This document shows positions 1 to 11,491 of a stretch of DNA of 64,000 nt, piece by piece. Each line of letters starts with the position of its first letter. The first letter of the stretch is position 1. Below the pieces are notes generated by a model. The model had not been told where the DNA came from and did no database searches. It saw only the letters and a list, made by a program, of their open reading frames with translations. The DNA is taken from positions 1,426,001-1,490,000 of the forward strand of contig OZ023195.1 in assembly GCA_963995505.1 (NCBI GenBank), read 5' to 3'. Position numbers and translations under genes: made by a program. The stretch comes from Hypericum androsaemum. Taxonomy: Eukaryota; Streptophyta; Magnoliopsida; Malpighiales; Hypericaceae.

Positions 1-655
1 CACAGACCCGCAAAAGACAAGGCTCAAAGTCGCAATCTTTAGGAACTGGGCCCTGGATTTGATGGCCTGGAGGGGGACCACCTTGAAGAAAACAATGGAG
101 AGGTAGCTGAGGAGCGCGCAGGCCGACATGTGGCACATTGTGAGGAAGATTGGGTACCTGAAGCCATAGTTGGAGAGAATGCAGTTGTGGTTAGAATCGC
201 CGTATCCAGTGGATTTCTAGATCTTCATCACTTACAAACTAGCTCACCACTCTTACACTAAGTAATGTGGCATTCTCAACACGTCCCCTCAAACGAGATC
301 ATCGGACCAAAGATTGCACGAGCTTTGATTTCACGGTCAAACGAGCACAACAATAATCACAGAATCAATCCGCCCTGATACTTATCCAACTCAAGGTGAA
401 TTTTCAACACTTATAAACTAACCACCACTCTCGTACTAAGTAATGTGAAATTTGTTGAGCACGGGATCAACTCGCTTTGAGAAAGATTGAGTACCTGAAG
501 CCATAATTGGAGAGAAGGTACTTGTTGAGGAGGAGCACCCCTATGTTGGAGGAGTACCAAAGCCCTACGAGGATTGCGATGAAAAGGGTTTGCTTCCTGT
601 CCCACCACCTTGCCTGATTCTGCGTGGCTGATGAGGAGGAGGAGGAAGGTGGCAT
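1..655 (-). CDS. Triose-phosphate/nucleotide-sugar translocator family protein, 5' part (3' end beyond window)
   Basis: Exon 1 is 655-495, starting with ATG at 655 and encoding a Ser-rich start, then [20 protein letters not shown] and [12 protein letters not shown]. Exon 2 is 157-1 and encodes [20 protein letters not shown] followed by [20 protein letters not shown]. The order and wording match the plant TPT/NST (drug/metabolite transporter) family of Golgi or plastid membrane antiporters; the substrate cannot be told from this part. The visible part holds about the first 105 residues, with one hydrophobic segment near residues 22-45 and another starting near 60. Joining AG at 495 to G at 157 restores Arg-Tyr and keeps the frame. 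Without splicing the frame ends soon after position 495. About 37 bp at the exon boundary is present twice, once on each side of the intervening DNA, so this is either a recently gained intron or a broken copy. Confidence 0.75.
158..494 (-). other. Candidate intron of the translocator gene, bounded by a duplicated exon segment
   Basis: Read on the minus strand it starts GTACTC and ends GGCTTCAG. The segment CTCTCCAAYTATGGCTTCAG plus GTACYCAATCTT occurs at both ends, at about 478-515 and 140-176. The AG|GT inside the duplicate therefore supplies both donor and acceptor. Inside lies a second pair of imperfect direct repeats, 228-270 and 407-448, each about 42 bp and containing CTAAGTAATGTG. This looks like inserted repeat DNA. 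Confidence 0.55.
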
Positions 656-805
656 TTTGGAAATGGTTTCCTTCTTTCTGATCCAATCTGGAAATCAATT
701 CCTTCCTTCCTTCCTCCTCTCCGGTGTCTTCAATATGTCTAATCCAATTCTGAGGCTTCCTGGGATTGTTGCAACTCCTGTGTTCTGATCTGTTCTGTTC
801 TGTTG

Positions 806-806
<1 letters not shown>

Positions 807-874
<68 letters not shown>

Positions 875-888
875 TTTTTATTTTTTTG
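807..888. repeat. AT microsatellite grading into TTTA/TTTTTA repeats
   Basis: About 16 TA dinucleotides are followed by TTTA units and then T-rich sequence. It lies about 150 bp upstream of the translocator start codon. Confidence 0.9.
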
Positions 889-989
889 ATTTCCCTGTCC
901 GATTGTCGGTGTTCTTGTTGGATTTTGATTCTATGGTATGGCCTCCGGTTATTGAAGCGGCAATTTAGTTTGGTGGACTGACATAAATT

Positions 990-2032
990 GCATTTTAATG
1001 GTTCTCGTTTTCTTTTTCCGAAAATTGATGATGGTTTTCCGCAATGGCTTTAATCACAAAAATTGGAAAATGAAAAATGGCCATGTATATATATTTACCT
1101 AAATAAATCAATCAAATTCTAATAAATTATAGTTCGAATTTAGATTGAGCAATCTAGCGAGTGTATGAGTCTCAATATCATATATTATAGTTTAAAAAAA
1201 ATTAGTTAATCAAATTTCTGGTGGAAATAAAAGATCAAATGAGGGTTTAACTTCTTCCCAGGCATTGGCTTTAGCAAAAGTGAATGGTTCTCAAGGCGAG
1301 GTTTTTTTATTTAATCTATTTCTAATTGTTGGAGTAAAGATTTACATCAGAACGGGTCTCTATCTCATAGAATTTTAGTTTATCTTTAGGATAAGTTTTA
1401 TCAAGAACTTATTGGATATTTGTTACAATTAGTTACAATTGATTTTAACTTTTTCATTAGGATTTATCTAGCCATATGGTATAATAATTGTCAATTTAGA
1501 TTAATTTTTATTTTTTTCGAGAAATTAGTTAGACTTGTAACTCGAACATTCTAGAGGGAATGTATCCTAATATCCAATTATTTATATTAGCATCTCTTCC
1601 AGAGATGCAAACAAATAAACAATAGATATCTAAATTTTTATATTTAATAGTTCTTTATGAATATAAGTGCGATATCTCACTTCCAATATTCAATATTTTT
1701 TAGGAGATTCAGATAAAAAATAATACATTTTTTTCATATATAATATCTCTTCGGAAGATGTAAGTAAACAAATAATCAATATTGGTATTCAATACTTCAG
1801 AAGATATTAATAAATAAGCAAGAGAAATTATCGAGTAAAATCTCTCGAGACGAATATGCTCATTTTCATTTTATATAAAATATATGTTTCAAAGATATAT
1901 TATGTTATTTCTTGGAATTACAACAAAAAACCTTTTAATGATATTTCACTCAACAGTTGCGTATTAATTTAGAATGAGTAAATAAAAAGATAAGCCATAA
2001 TATTGTTAAAAGAATTTAATTGATAAATTTAA
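990..2032. other. AT-rich intergenic DNA, no gene seen
   Basis: No supported reading frame, RNA gene or clear element. It holds scattered T-rich and AT-rich stretches only. Confidence 0.6.
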
Positions 2033-3798
2033 CTGCCTGTTTGGAAACCTCAAAAAAACAAGAGGAAATAGAATCAAATTCTTGAGTTTTAAAAAATTGG
2101 GTATATTTGGAACTAATTCTATTCAGAAAAATGATTCCTTTTGCGTCCAAAACTCCAAATTTAGATTCCCTTGCAAATACGTCGGAATTTCAGGGGACCA
2201 AAATAGAATTGTATGGAAATACCAATAATACCCCCAACCATTTTCTTCTCTCTTACCTCTCGACACTTTCTCCCCTCTTGTGTTGTATCTGCGACGAACT
2301 ACTGGAAGACGAGCTCATCACCGACGAGTCTCACACGGCAACAGCGAATGGCTCAACCTTCACCGGCGACTCTCACACGGAGATGACGACTTTTCACAGA
2401 TAACCTTCCTTTTTCCCCTATCAAAGTTTGTGTTTTGAGATTAGGGTGTTTCGAATTTCCCTTTGCTTTCAATTTACCGGGTATGGAATAATGGTAGCCC
2501 TAGGATCGAGTTAAGAGAAAGCTAGCAGAAACCCACCTCCTAAAAGACCTTCCTCGAGGGATTTTCATCTTGGGTAATCTTGATTTTAATGGCTGTTTGG
2601 GGAGTCGTCGAGAGGATGATGTTTCAGTTGAATTGATCGCAGTGAATTAGAGGGCACAGTCAACTTGCTGTCAAGAGCTTCAAGTGTTCCTCGTCTTGAA
2701 GCTTGTTTAGGTGGTTCTTGAGTTTGGCATTGGGACGGAGGTTGCGTCATCATCGGAGCTGGAGTTTGAGCTACATTTTTAGATTATCAAGCCTCTTGTT
2801 GAGTCAGTGGAGACCGATGGTCCTGATCTTATGCTAGAAGTGATGGGTGCTCGGAGCTCTAATGTGTTGTGTTTGTGGCTATATTGTCTAGTTCTGGATT
2901 CTACTGGTTAAGTTTGTCATGGCTAATGATCTATTTGTAAGTTAGCAGCCCTTGCTATCCATGGTTTTGTTTACTATAATGAGCTCATCATGGTATTGTT
3001 TACTATAATGAGCTTTTAACCAGTCTGTATGTTCTTGAGAAGATGAGCTCATCATGGTTTGTTGCTTTTGTGTAGAGACTAAAAATGCATCATTCGGGCG
3101 TGTGCCGGCAGTTCAGATGTCTGTTCTTTTGTTTCGTAGAAGATCCGGCAAAGAAGGCGTGAGATTTCAGTGATGTGAGGCATTAACTTCTGATCGGATG
3201 CGTTTTTTAGTTCACATTTTTCTGGTCCTAGAGCAAGTGAGATAATTGGAGAATCTCAAGTATCGTCTTCTTTTGATATCTGTAGAGGTGCTGAGGTTAT
3301 TCTTTTGAGATGATGTGAGTTAGGATTCACGTAGTGCGTAGCTTTTGTTTTGGATAACAGAGGTTCGGGGCTTTGCTAGCCAGGAAATTGAATATGGAAG
3401 GCTAGTTAATGCTATGATTTGCAGAGGTTCCCATAACAGTAGTCATGCTCTTGATTTGCAGAATTTCATGTGTTTGCTATGATATTTTGCCTTTGCAATA
3501 TTATGTTGTTGTACTTGGACAATTTTGTTTTTAAGAATGTGATGGTGGTGAAAATAAGCTTGTTCTCGATAAGGTTTCAGACGAGTCATGCTCTTTATCT
3601 AGTTTTAGGCTCGAGAAAATAGAGGCTAAATGATGGTTAAGAGAGTTGTAAAGGGTAGTAAAAGTAAAAATACCAAATCAATTCCATAGTTTAAGTCATA
3701 AGTTCCAAATAAGAAAATGAGAAAAAGATTCTATTTCCTTTTCTTATGGGAATGGAAATAGAATCATTTTCCTGTAAGATTTGGTATCAAATAGGCTG
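2033..3798. mobile_element. Possible non-autonomous PIF/Harbinger-like element
   Basis: The left end reads CTGCCTGTTTGG and the right end, reverse-complemented, reads CAGCCTATTTGA. Both are flanked by TAA (2030-2032 and 3799-3801), the target duplication size of PIF/Harbinger transposons. Subterminal stretches also mirror each other: runs related to AGGAAATAGAATC near the left end and its complement near 3740-3770. The 1.77-kb interior has a GC-richer piece at 2270-2400 that could be captured host sequence, but I do not recognise it, and there is no transposase reading frame. Confidence 0.45.
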
Positions 3799-3865
3799 TA
3801 AATGAATGGAGCATGAGTATATTCAACTAAAATAAATAATTGGATATTGTAATAATACTTACAAT

Positions 3866-4139
3866 TACTATGTATTAATTATTTATGGATGTCATTTCCT
3901 CCATGTTCTCCACCCACCTCTTCCATGTTTGAAGACACATTTTCTCCACTTCTCCATAAAGCAAGTTTAGTGAGTCAGTAGGTTATGAAATGGTTAATGT
4001 ATTAGTCTATAAATAGAACTCATTGGATTACCATTTGATGTACATGCTTGATCTATTAATGAGAAGTTCATATTCTTCTCCCTTATTTTTTTTTCTCTCT
4101 ACTTGTGACTATTGCTTATTTCCGATAAAGTTCATAACA
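3866..4139 (+). mobile_element. Probable solo LTR
   Basis: ACAAT flanks the segment on both sides (3861-3865 and 4140-4144). The ends TACTATG and CATAACA form an imperfect short inverted repeat. Inside is a TATA-type box (CTATAAATAG near 4010) followed by an AATGAGAAGTTCATATTCTT stretch typical of the R/U5 part of Ty1/copia-like LTRs. The 5' end lacks the canonical TG, so the boundary is uncertain. Confidence 0.5.
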
Positions 4140-4144
4140 ACAAT

Positions 4145-4860
4145 GTTGTATTTCACATATTTTTAAAATTTTTTATAGAATTGGGAGTATCGCGCTTAAC
4201 TTGTTGTAAAACTAAATAGCTAGAAGCATGAATGTTGAAATTTTAGATACTGAGAATGGAAATGGAGAAAAAATTGAGAAAATAAGATAGCCAATTCTCA
4301 TTATAATGATTCCAACATCCAATTACACGCCCCTATTTATGGGCAAATAATATATGAAAATAGAGAAATGGTAGGAGTTCATGGGGACAATATAACACAT
4401 AATGGAAAATGTCAACTAAAATGGTGGTAATAGAACAAACATTTATATAATTATTTCATAATACGCTTTTTTTTTTTTTTCTTGCCAAAATGAAAGTTTG
4501 TGGTTGTGGAGCCATTACTCAAATTAAAAAAAAAAAGTGATTTAACCCTTTTCCAATGTAGGTTTCATCCACCTCATTTCCATTCTTTTCTTATATATTT
4601 TGAAAGAGAATTTTTAGTATACATTTATTCGTTAATTTAACACCTCTTCTCCATTTCCACAACAAATCTAAAGTTCAATTCCTGGCGTAAGGACAATTAG
4701 TCTAACGATACAAGGTACTAACAGATCCACCCGGGTTCCAGGATGAAATTTACTTGTAAAAAAATTCCTTACGTCTCACATATCCAACGAACAATTCTAT
4801 CCATTTCCTCCCGTTCCTACTTCTCGAATAAAATGAAACCTGAAGACTAAACATTATGGC
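4145..4860. other. Intergenic DNA with LTR-like remnant
   Basis: On the minus strand, CCCATAAATAGGGG near 4333-4350 resembles an LTR promoter, and TG begins a possible LTR at about 4230. I could not find matching ends. No gene is visible. Confidence 0.3.
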
Positions 4861-4979
4861 AGCAAAACCAATTCTGCAGTGTTTTGTATCTCTTCAGGTT
4901 ATAAACATTCAAAGTCAAAAGTTCTAAAACCACGAATTTCGTTTTTTTTTCTCTTTCCCGGAATGGTTCACTCTGCAAT

Positions 4980-7917
4980 TCAAGGACTGCAGAGGTTCTT
5001 CAGCTCCTCTTCTTTGGCATACCAGCTTGGAATTATCTTTGGCAAGTGTGGGTATAGATCCTTGTAGGAATTCCTAATCGTCCCTTCGGCAACTCCTGTC
5101 GCGAGGGAGATATCTGCAACCAATGACTTGCCATATCAGCACACAGGGTGATCAGAAACCCAACAGTTGAGAATTCCATCGACCTATTAGAAGTAGTAGC
5201 AGGCACCGAATGGCAACCCCGAAACACAATGGCAAGCCTTGCGAGTATATCAGATATATCGTGAAGAGCAAAGCTAGAAACCAAAAGCCGCGGATGGGCT
5301 GAGATAAAGGTATGAGATCAAACCTCTAAGAGGCTTCTTCTCATCTGACAGCTGGGTTATGATGTATATGACTGCAGCTGCAATTGATATAGGGCTCCTC
5401 CTGGAAGTAATTAAAGCCAAGAGAGTATAAACAAGTCTTCAGTAACAGAAAATTGGATGTGCTTGCCCATAACACAGCAAAAAGATGGACATCAGACAGC
5501 ATACATAATCCAGTGATAAAATACATCTGTATTCATGTTATACAACGAAAATGCTACCATATTTCCTTTGCTTCACGAAGCCCAAACGAGATGCACTAAT
5601 TGCAACTAAATGCAGAATATTCATCAGATTCTTACAGAACAAGATCTAAAAATTCCAGTAGGTAAATTTTATTTCAGTTTGCATTTACCAGGAAGCAAAT
5701 TTTCAATGCAGCAATATTGCCTTCAAATAAAGTTTGGAATGTCCTGAACTTAAAGGCCTATATTAGTAGATGTTCAAGCTCTCACAGAAGCACAGACCCA
5801 CGAGATCGGCAGTTTACAAGTATCATTTGTACATGAAAAAATCATCGTCATTATAATTGCCAAAAAAAAAATCATCTGTAAACTTACAAGCACTGAAGCT
5901 GAATAGTCGTGATTTATCCGAGAAGGAAGAAGCTTTATTAGTTTAGGTTGTATTGTAATATGCCAAAAAAAGAAGAAATGCCTTTCTCAGGCTCTTCATA
6001 ATAATGGCATCAACAGGAATCAGCTATCTAATTACACAACATCATAAAGGCAAACAAAACAAACTATTTGTTGTCCTCCGACCAAAAGAACATTTGCCTC
6101 ACTCAAAAAAGCTCCAAGAATCAGGCAAAATCTACTCAAACCATAGACCTACATGATAATCACCAAAAGCTACAACCATCATTCCTAAATAACGTAGTCA
6201 CAACAAATCAATTCTCCAAAACTTCTTATTTTTCAAATTTATCACATTTAATTGACCACCAAACTGCTAGTCACATAGCTTTCAAAGGTCAGGCAAGCCA
6301 TATAGTGTATGATTAAAATGTAAAATGCTAGGGCAACAGTATCCTCCTTTTTTCCTTTTCTTATCACCAACGTATTCTTCGTTAGGTTGAACTGATGAAA
6401 AAGATATTGGGATGCAGTATCTACCTTATATCAAACTCTTCCGATTTCTGAACGGATTCTTGGGCAGCTTTAACGGCTTGGTTAGTCATCCCAAGATTGG
6501 AACAGAACCGCCTCTATAGATGAAGTTGAATCACAAGTCAGCAACATTTACGGAAGAAAATATGTTTTACCGCAGCCAACCAAATTCAACTATCTAAAAG
6601 AACGCAACTGATGCAGCTATTAATGGCATTAACTTGCTACAACCATTCAACATTTCCCAGAATAAAAGACAAGAGCGCACCATAAAGTCACCGGCATGTA
6701 TTGTGCCCATCTCGACAGATTGGCCAGCCTCCAGACCGAGCTGTTTTACAATGTATTCTTTTGCTCGACCAATTTCTTTCTTTGTGGCTCCGTTTGCAAC
6801 AGAGCAAATTTCTAGTTGAAATCCACAGTTCAAGGAAGCTCAAATACAAGGGGAAAGGAAAATTCAGGAAGCATCCAGATGCTAAAAAAGGGTCATAGGC
6901 TGTACCCTTTACAGTGCGTGGTTTGTCTTCTTGTCGACAAGCAATGTAAAGGCAAGCCGCTAATAAAGCGTCCTGATTCCTTCCTCTACTGGACTTCTGA
7001 TCTTCAACCTTCTTATAAATTTCATTCGCCCGATCCTGCAAATTGGAATGAAATGCATTACAAGAGAACCACAAAATAACAAAAAAGAAAAGAAAAAGGA
7101 ATGACTTAGTAGCACATACTACACGACGTGCTTCAGATATTATCTTTTCTTTTTTCCAGCCCATTTCCAGAAAAACCAAATAACTAGACAGCCTCTCTCA
7201 AGTGATAAAAAGTTGAAGAATTCTCCAAAATGATGGAAAACTTTCTTAGATCAAAAAGTGCATGAACTTTCTAGCAAGCATAACAACCAGATTCGTTGAT
7301 CAAACAAATAGATGATCATCAGAGAGACATCCACACTAGTCCCTCCCTCCCTCCCTCCCTAAATGCAACGGATTCGAATTTCGATCCACATCCGAAACTC
7401 TACGACAACAAATCCAAGGTTCTTACGATCCATACCTTGATAGTGGCAACAAGGCCCAACCTGGAAACAAAAGAGAAGATCCAATCCGCAATCAGAATCT
7501 CGAAATTCACGGCGATCGATCCATCATCGTACCGAGGGGAAAAAGGCAGAGGATGATACGATACCTGTCGGACATGGTGGCGATGGTCTTGAAGGCGAGG
7601 ATGAGGCCGCGGTCGGGGTTGGAGCCGCGGTTCTGCCAGCGGCCGAGGGAGGAGGAGAGGAAGTCGCCGGAGGAGCCGTTGGGCTTGGCGATGACGGTGG
7701 TGAGGCCGCCGTCGGCGAGGAGGGGGTTGGTGGGGCCGCCGACACGGACGGGGTCGTTGTCGCCGGACTCGTTGGCGAAGGTGCGCCACTCGGAGGTCTC
7801 GTCGATGGAGTGGGACTCCAGCACCAGCCCGCACTCCGAGCACACCGTGTCCCCCGCCGAGTGGTCGAACACCACCTCCGTCTGCCTCTTGCAGTCCGAG
7901 CAGAACGCGTCCCCCAT
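4980..7917 (-). CDS. TFIIB: Transcription initiation factor IIB (TFIIB), 7 exons, 312 aa
   Basis: General RNA polymerase II factor that bridges TBP-bound promoter DNA and polymerase in the nucleus. Exons on the minus strand: 7917-7565, 7460-7436, 7035-6906, 6811-6681, 6513-6425, 5400-5324, 5113-4980; total 939 nt, in frame, stop at 4980-4982. The N-terminal zinc ribbon shows CSDC and CSEC pairs (residues about 6-30), followed by the B-reader/linker region with [10 protein letters not shown]. Two cyclin-like repeats follow: [20 protein letters not shown] with [14 protein letters not shown], then [20 protein letters not shown] and [20 protein letters not shown]. The end, [14 protein letters not shown], and the length match plant TFIIB. 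Exon 2 is only 25 nt (LGLVATIK). I chose the ATG at 7917 because the family starts MGDAFCSDC. No neighbour suggests an operon-like arrangement. Confidence 0.96.
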
Positions 7918-8000
7918 CAACCCCTAACCCTACCTTACGACGCCGTTTCACGATCGACGAATCGACGAAATGAAAGAGAGAAGGATGCCAAGGGGGTTGA

Positions 8001-8006
8001 TTTATA
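8001..8006 (-). promoter_or_regulatory. TATA box of TFIIB gene
   Basis: TATAAA on the minus strand within GTCTATAAATC, 84 bp upstream of the TFIIB start codon. This is a plausible core promoter position with a short 5' leader. Confidence 0.55.
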
Positions 8007-8009
8007 GAC

Positions 8010-10935
8010 AGCCCGGGTGCGGTTCGATCTACGATTTCGGTTTCGGATTCGAATAGTAAAATTAGTAGCTGGGGTTCATTATATCCCAAATATAATTACT
8101 TTGGGCAGAGTCTGAAATTAAAATAAAAATAAAAAATGAGACTAGTCCACTTCCGTGGGCCGACTGAAATTTCCTTTCACAAATTGGCCCAGATAATCAT
8201 ACCCATCGCTATTTTTTTTTATAGTGGTTGGCCTAGCCTTGCATTAGATATAAAGTTAGGAGTAGTACATCGTGGAACTTAATAGACAAAGTTGTAGAAT
8301 ATAGTAGTTGCTCATTTCGGACCACGCATCAGCTTCTGAAGTTGAATTAATCTTCATACTAGAGGTAGTGTCTGCCAAGAAGCGGCAAACCAGTAAACTG
8401 TTGAGCACAATGTCAGCTACCAGTGTCCAGAGGATTGCACGCACGGTACGGTACGGATAGGAGCCTTTCTACAAAAAATTTGTCCAAATACACCAAACAA
8501 CTTGTCGATTAAAAAGATATGCTCCAGAAATCACAAACGTTATGGTATGTGAATCGAATCTAGTTCGATCCCCACCCACACAAACAACACTAACTACTCT
8601 AGAACCTTTAATTAAATGAGAAATTAATTCTTTAACTAAAAATAATTAACAAGTATGGGAAAATTAATTTTAAGGTCCTTAAAGTTTCAGAACAAGTGGC
8701 GACGGGCATGGTAGGGTAATGGTAAGGGTCCATGGATCCTCCTAATATAGATGTAGAATCTATAAATTATTCTAAATCTTGCTGATTTTTTTAGCAAGGA
8801 CCAGATTCATACTTCCAAAGTTTTAGTCTAATTTGAGATCTATGTCTTACTTATGGATCCATTGGTTTACAAGGAGCCAAAATTATGTCATTGAATAAAT
8901 TTTTTTTGTCTTCGTCAAACTCCGATTCGGATTTTCCATAGGATAATTTTTGTAACATTGTAAATCATTCAAAAATACTCATAGTAATGTATTCTTCAAC
9001 ACTCAATGATATAAAATACTCGTGTTTAATTTTAAGTCCAGGATCAGATGATCTTAAATATTTTAATATTCGGTGTCATGTAAAAGTTCTAAGGTTTAAG
9101 GAAAAATATTTTTTTTATCTACATAGATATAAGTATGATCTAATTAATATATGGTCTCATTCATATATATATATATGAGAGGTTAACCCGTCACGGTTTT
9201 TTTACACCCCTCGACCAGTCCCACTCCCATAGATGCCGTAGAATCTCTAATTCGAGTGTAACGAACTTCAGCTTAAAGATCGGCAAGTATTATACACCAA
9301 AATAATATCGGAACAAAAAAGAAAATTGTAGAGCCCTTTTAATATTTAAAGGCCTGAAAATCTAAGCCCAACAAGTCTTGGGCCTAGCATATTTAAAGTA
9401 AACTTTATTGTATCGAGTAGTGTTAGTTTGTTTTCCTAAAAAAAAGAGTAGTTTTTGTTTGTCAAGAACGACTCGATGCAATTAGATAAAAATGGTAAAA
9501 CAGTTACCCATTGACACACATCAGAGGAGGCTCTAACTTATCAAAATTCAATGGATCATTGTGATTTAATAGGTCGCATCATGGTTTGTTTTCTGAGTTT
9601 CTTCGTAACTTTAATTTTCCAAAACTATTCAACTTTTTCAAAAAAAAATTAAATGGCATTTTCAAAGTGAAAATAGAAAATATTAGAAGATACGATAAAA
9701 GTCTACTTTAGTACTACGTAGTTTCGGCTATCTGCAAACCACTACCATATAGTCTCAAAATGTTCAACAAGGTGATAGAGTTTTCTCAATTTGACACTCC
9801 ACTTTTTAAATATTTAGACAAAGATACCCTTAAGTATCATTCAATTAAAAATTAAAATTAATCAAAAAAATATTACAAGAGCGTAAAATGAAAATTTCCA
9901 TATATTTTTTCTTATTTGTTTTCACATATAATATAAAAAATATACTAATCATACTTGAGGTACATCAATCTAAAAAGTTATTCAAATATTATAGTATAAA
10001 TTTTAGAAACTTCTATTAATTAATCAAAATTTTAAAACTACAGTATGTAGTGTGTAAATAAACGAAACCACACGAAAAAAGGACGACCGTGGGCATGCAA
10101 AGGTCGTCTTTGATTCTTGATGTGATCAGCATTTGATTTCAGTACTGTCATGGATCGGTCTTTATAGGATAAATTCCTCAAAAACGATGCCCAAAACTTT
10201 GGGCCATCATCGGTCATTCCATGTGGCCTTTTCAGAACCAGGTCCATGTCACTTGACAGAGGCATCGGCTTTATGCACGGAGAAAGGATTGCCTCATTTG
10301 GAAAACAGAGAGAGAAACGATGACTTCGTTGATGATATTAGGAACCAGATATGTCCTTTGTTGTTTAAGTTTGGATTGTATCATAATTTCTTCTTTCAAA
10401 TGTTAGGTTATTTCAAAAATATAAATTTACGGTCTTTCTTTTTTTTAATAATTAATATCAAGTTAAGTCAACCAAATATTCTTGTTGACATGAATGTCCC
10501 TAAATAATAACGTGTCATTAAAATTGGGAAGAAGACATTTAATTATTTCAATTTTAAAAGTTAGGGTGATAAATGATCAAATTTTGAATATAGAGTGACG
10601 ATTGTTTTTAACAGTAAGACTAATTTTCCTCTTTATTCCTTTTTTAAAACATTCTACTTTACAATTTATTTTTTCGGTGGTAATTTTCAGAATCACAGGT
10701 ATGTCTTTTTTTTTGTGTGTTACGAATCTCAGGTATGTTATAAAAATATTTAGTGACCCCGCTTCTTAGTTTTTGAGGACGCTGGAGATGGGCTACAGTA
10801 ACTATTAACTTCGGGAGACGCAAACGATGGGCAAAAGTCACATACGGTCATTGATTTATTTATTTATTTTATGAGGTGATCATTATCTATTCTTTTGTCT
10901 TTTTATGATAATTCATTTATATTAAGTTTTTTTAA
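8010..10935. other. AT-rich intergenic DNA, no gene seen
   Basis: No supported coding exon. A stretch at 9695-9790 (AAAGTCTACTTTAGTACTAC) resembles one end of the MITE at 35481-35733 and may be a decayed copy. The short frames in 10038-10507 have no recognisable domain. Confidence 0.5.
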
Positions 10936-11482
10936 GGGCAAATTATCCTTAGGTCTTTGTATTATGGTTTTATCACTCGCAGGTCCTTGTGTTATAGAAA
11001 TAGTGTATGAGGTCCCTGCTTTTTAGAGAAATGTTGGTCTCGGGTCCCTGGTTGACGTCAGCACTCAATTTTTTCTTTTTTTTGTCCTGTGAAATGACCA
11101 ATATACCCTTGCACAAAAAAAATAAAAACTCACCTTCTTCAACCTTCGAGACTCTACGAAAACAACACAAAAATCAAGAACTTAAACCAAAAAACAAGAA
11201 CACAACACCAAATAAAAAAAGAACCAACATCTATCCGAGACCCAACCCCGGAATCGACGAAGGCAAAACCCGATTAATTAAACAAACACAATTCTTCATC
11301 TTCCCAAATTAAGGGACGGAAGAAGACGGTGACGACGACGAAGGATTTTGTTTATCTTTTGTGCAAAGATATTTTGGTCATTTCACAGGACAAAAAAGGA
11401 AAAAATGATGCTGACGTCAGCCAGGGACCCGAAACTAATATTTTTCTAAAACCCTAATACAGGGACCTGAGGGTAATTTTCT
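10936..11482. mobile_element. Foldback MULE-type element A (547 bp)
   Basis: The long inverted ends pair at 10936-11115 and 11365-11482. Shared landmarks are TTAGGTC/CAGGTCC near the tips, GGGTCCCTGGTTGACGTCAG and TCATTTCACAGGAC with their complements. The 9-bp flanks are TTTTTTTAA (10927-10935) and CTTTTTTAA (11483-11491), differing by one base. It has no transposase, so it is non-autonomous; the T-rich flanks make the target duplication less diagnostic here than in element E. Confidence 0.65.
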
Positions 11483-11491
11483 CTTTTTTAA

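Noticed and set aside
7400..8089. Long minus-strand frame overlapping TFIIB exon 1 (about 229 codons)
   Set aside because: Arg/Pro/His-rich frame-shifted shadow of the GC-rich TFIIB first exon; the TFIIB frame has the conserved zinc ribbon.
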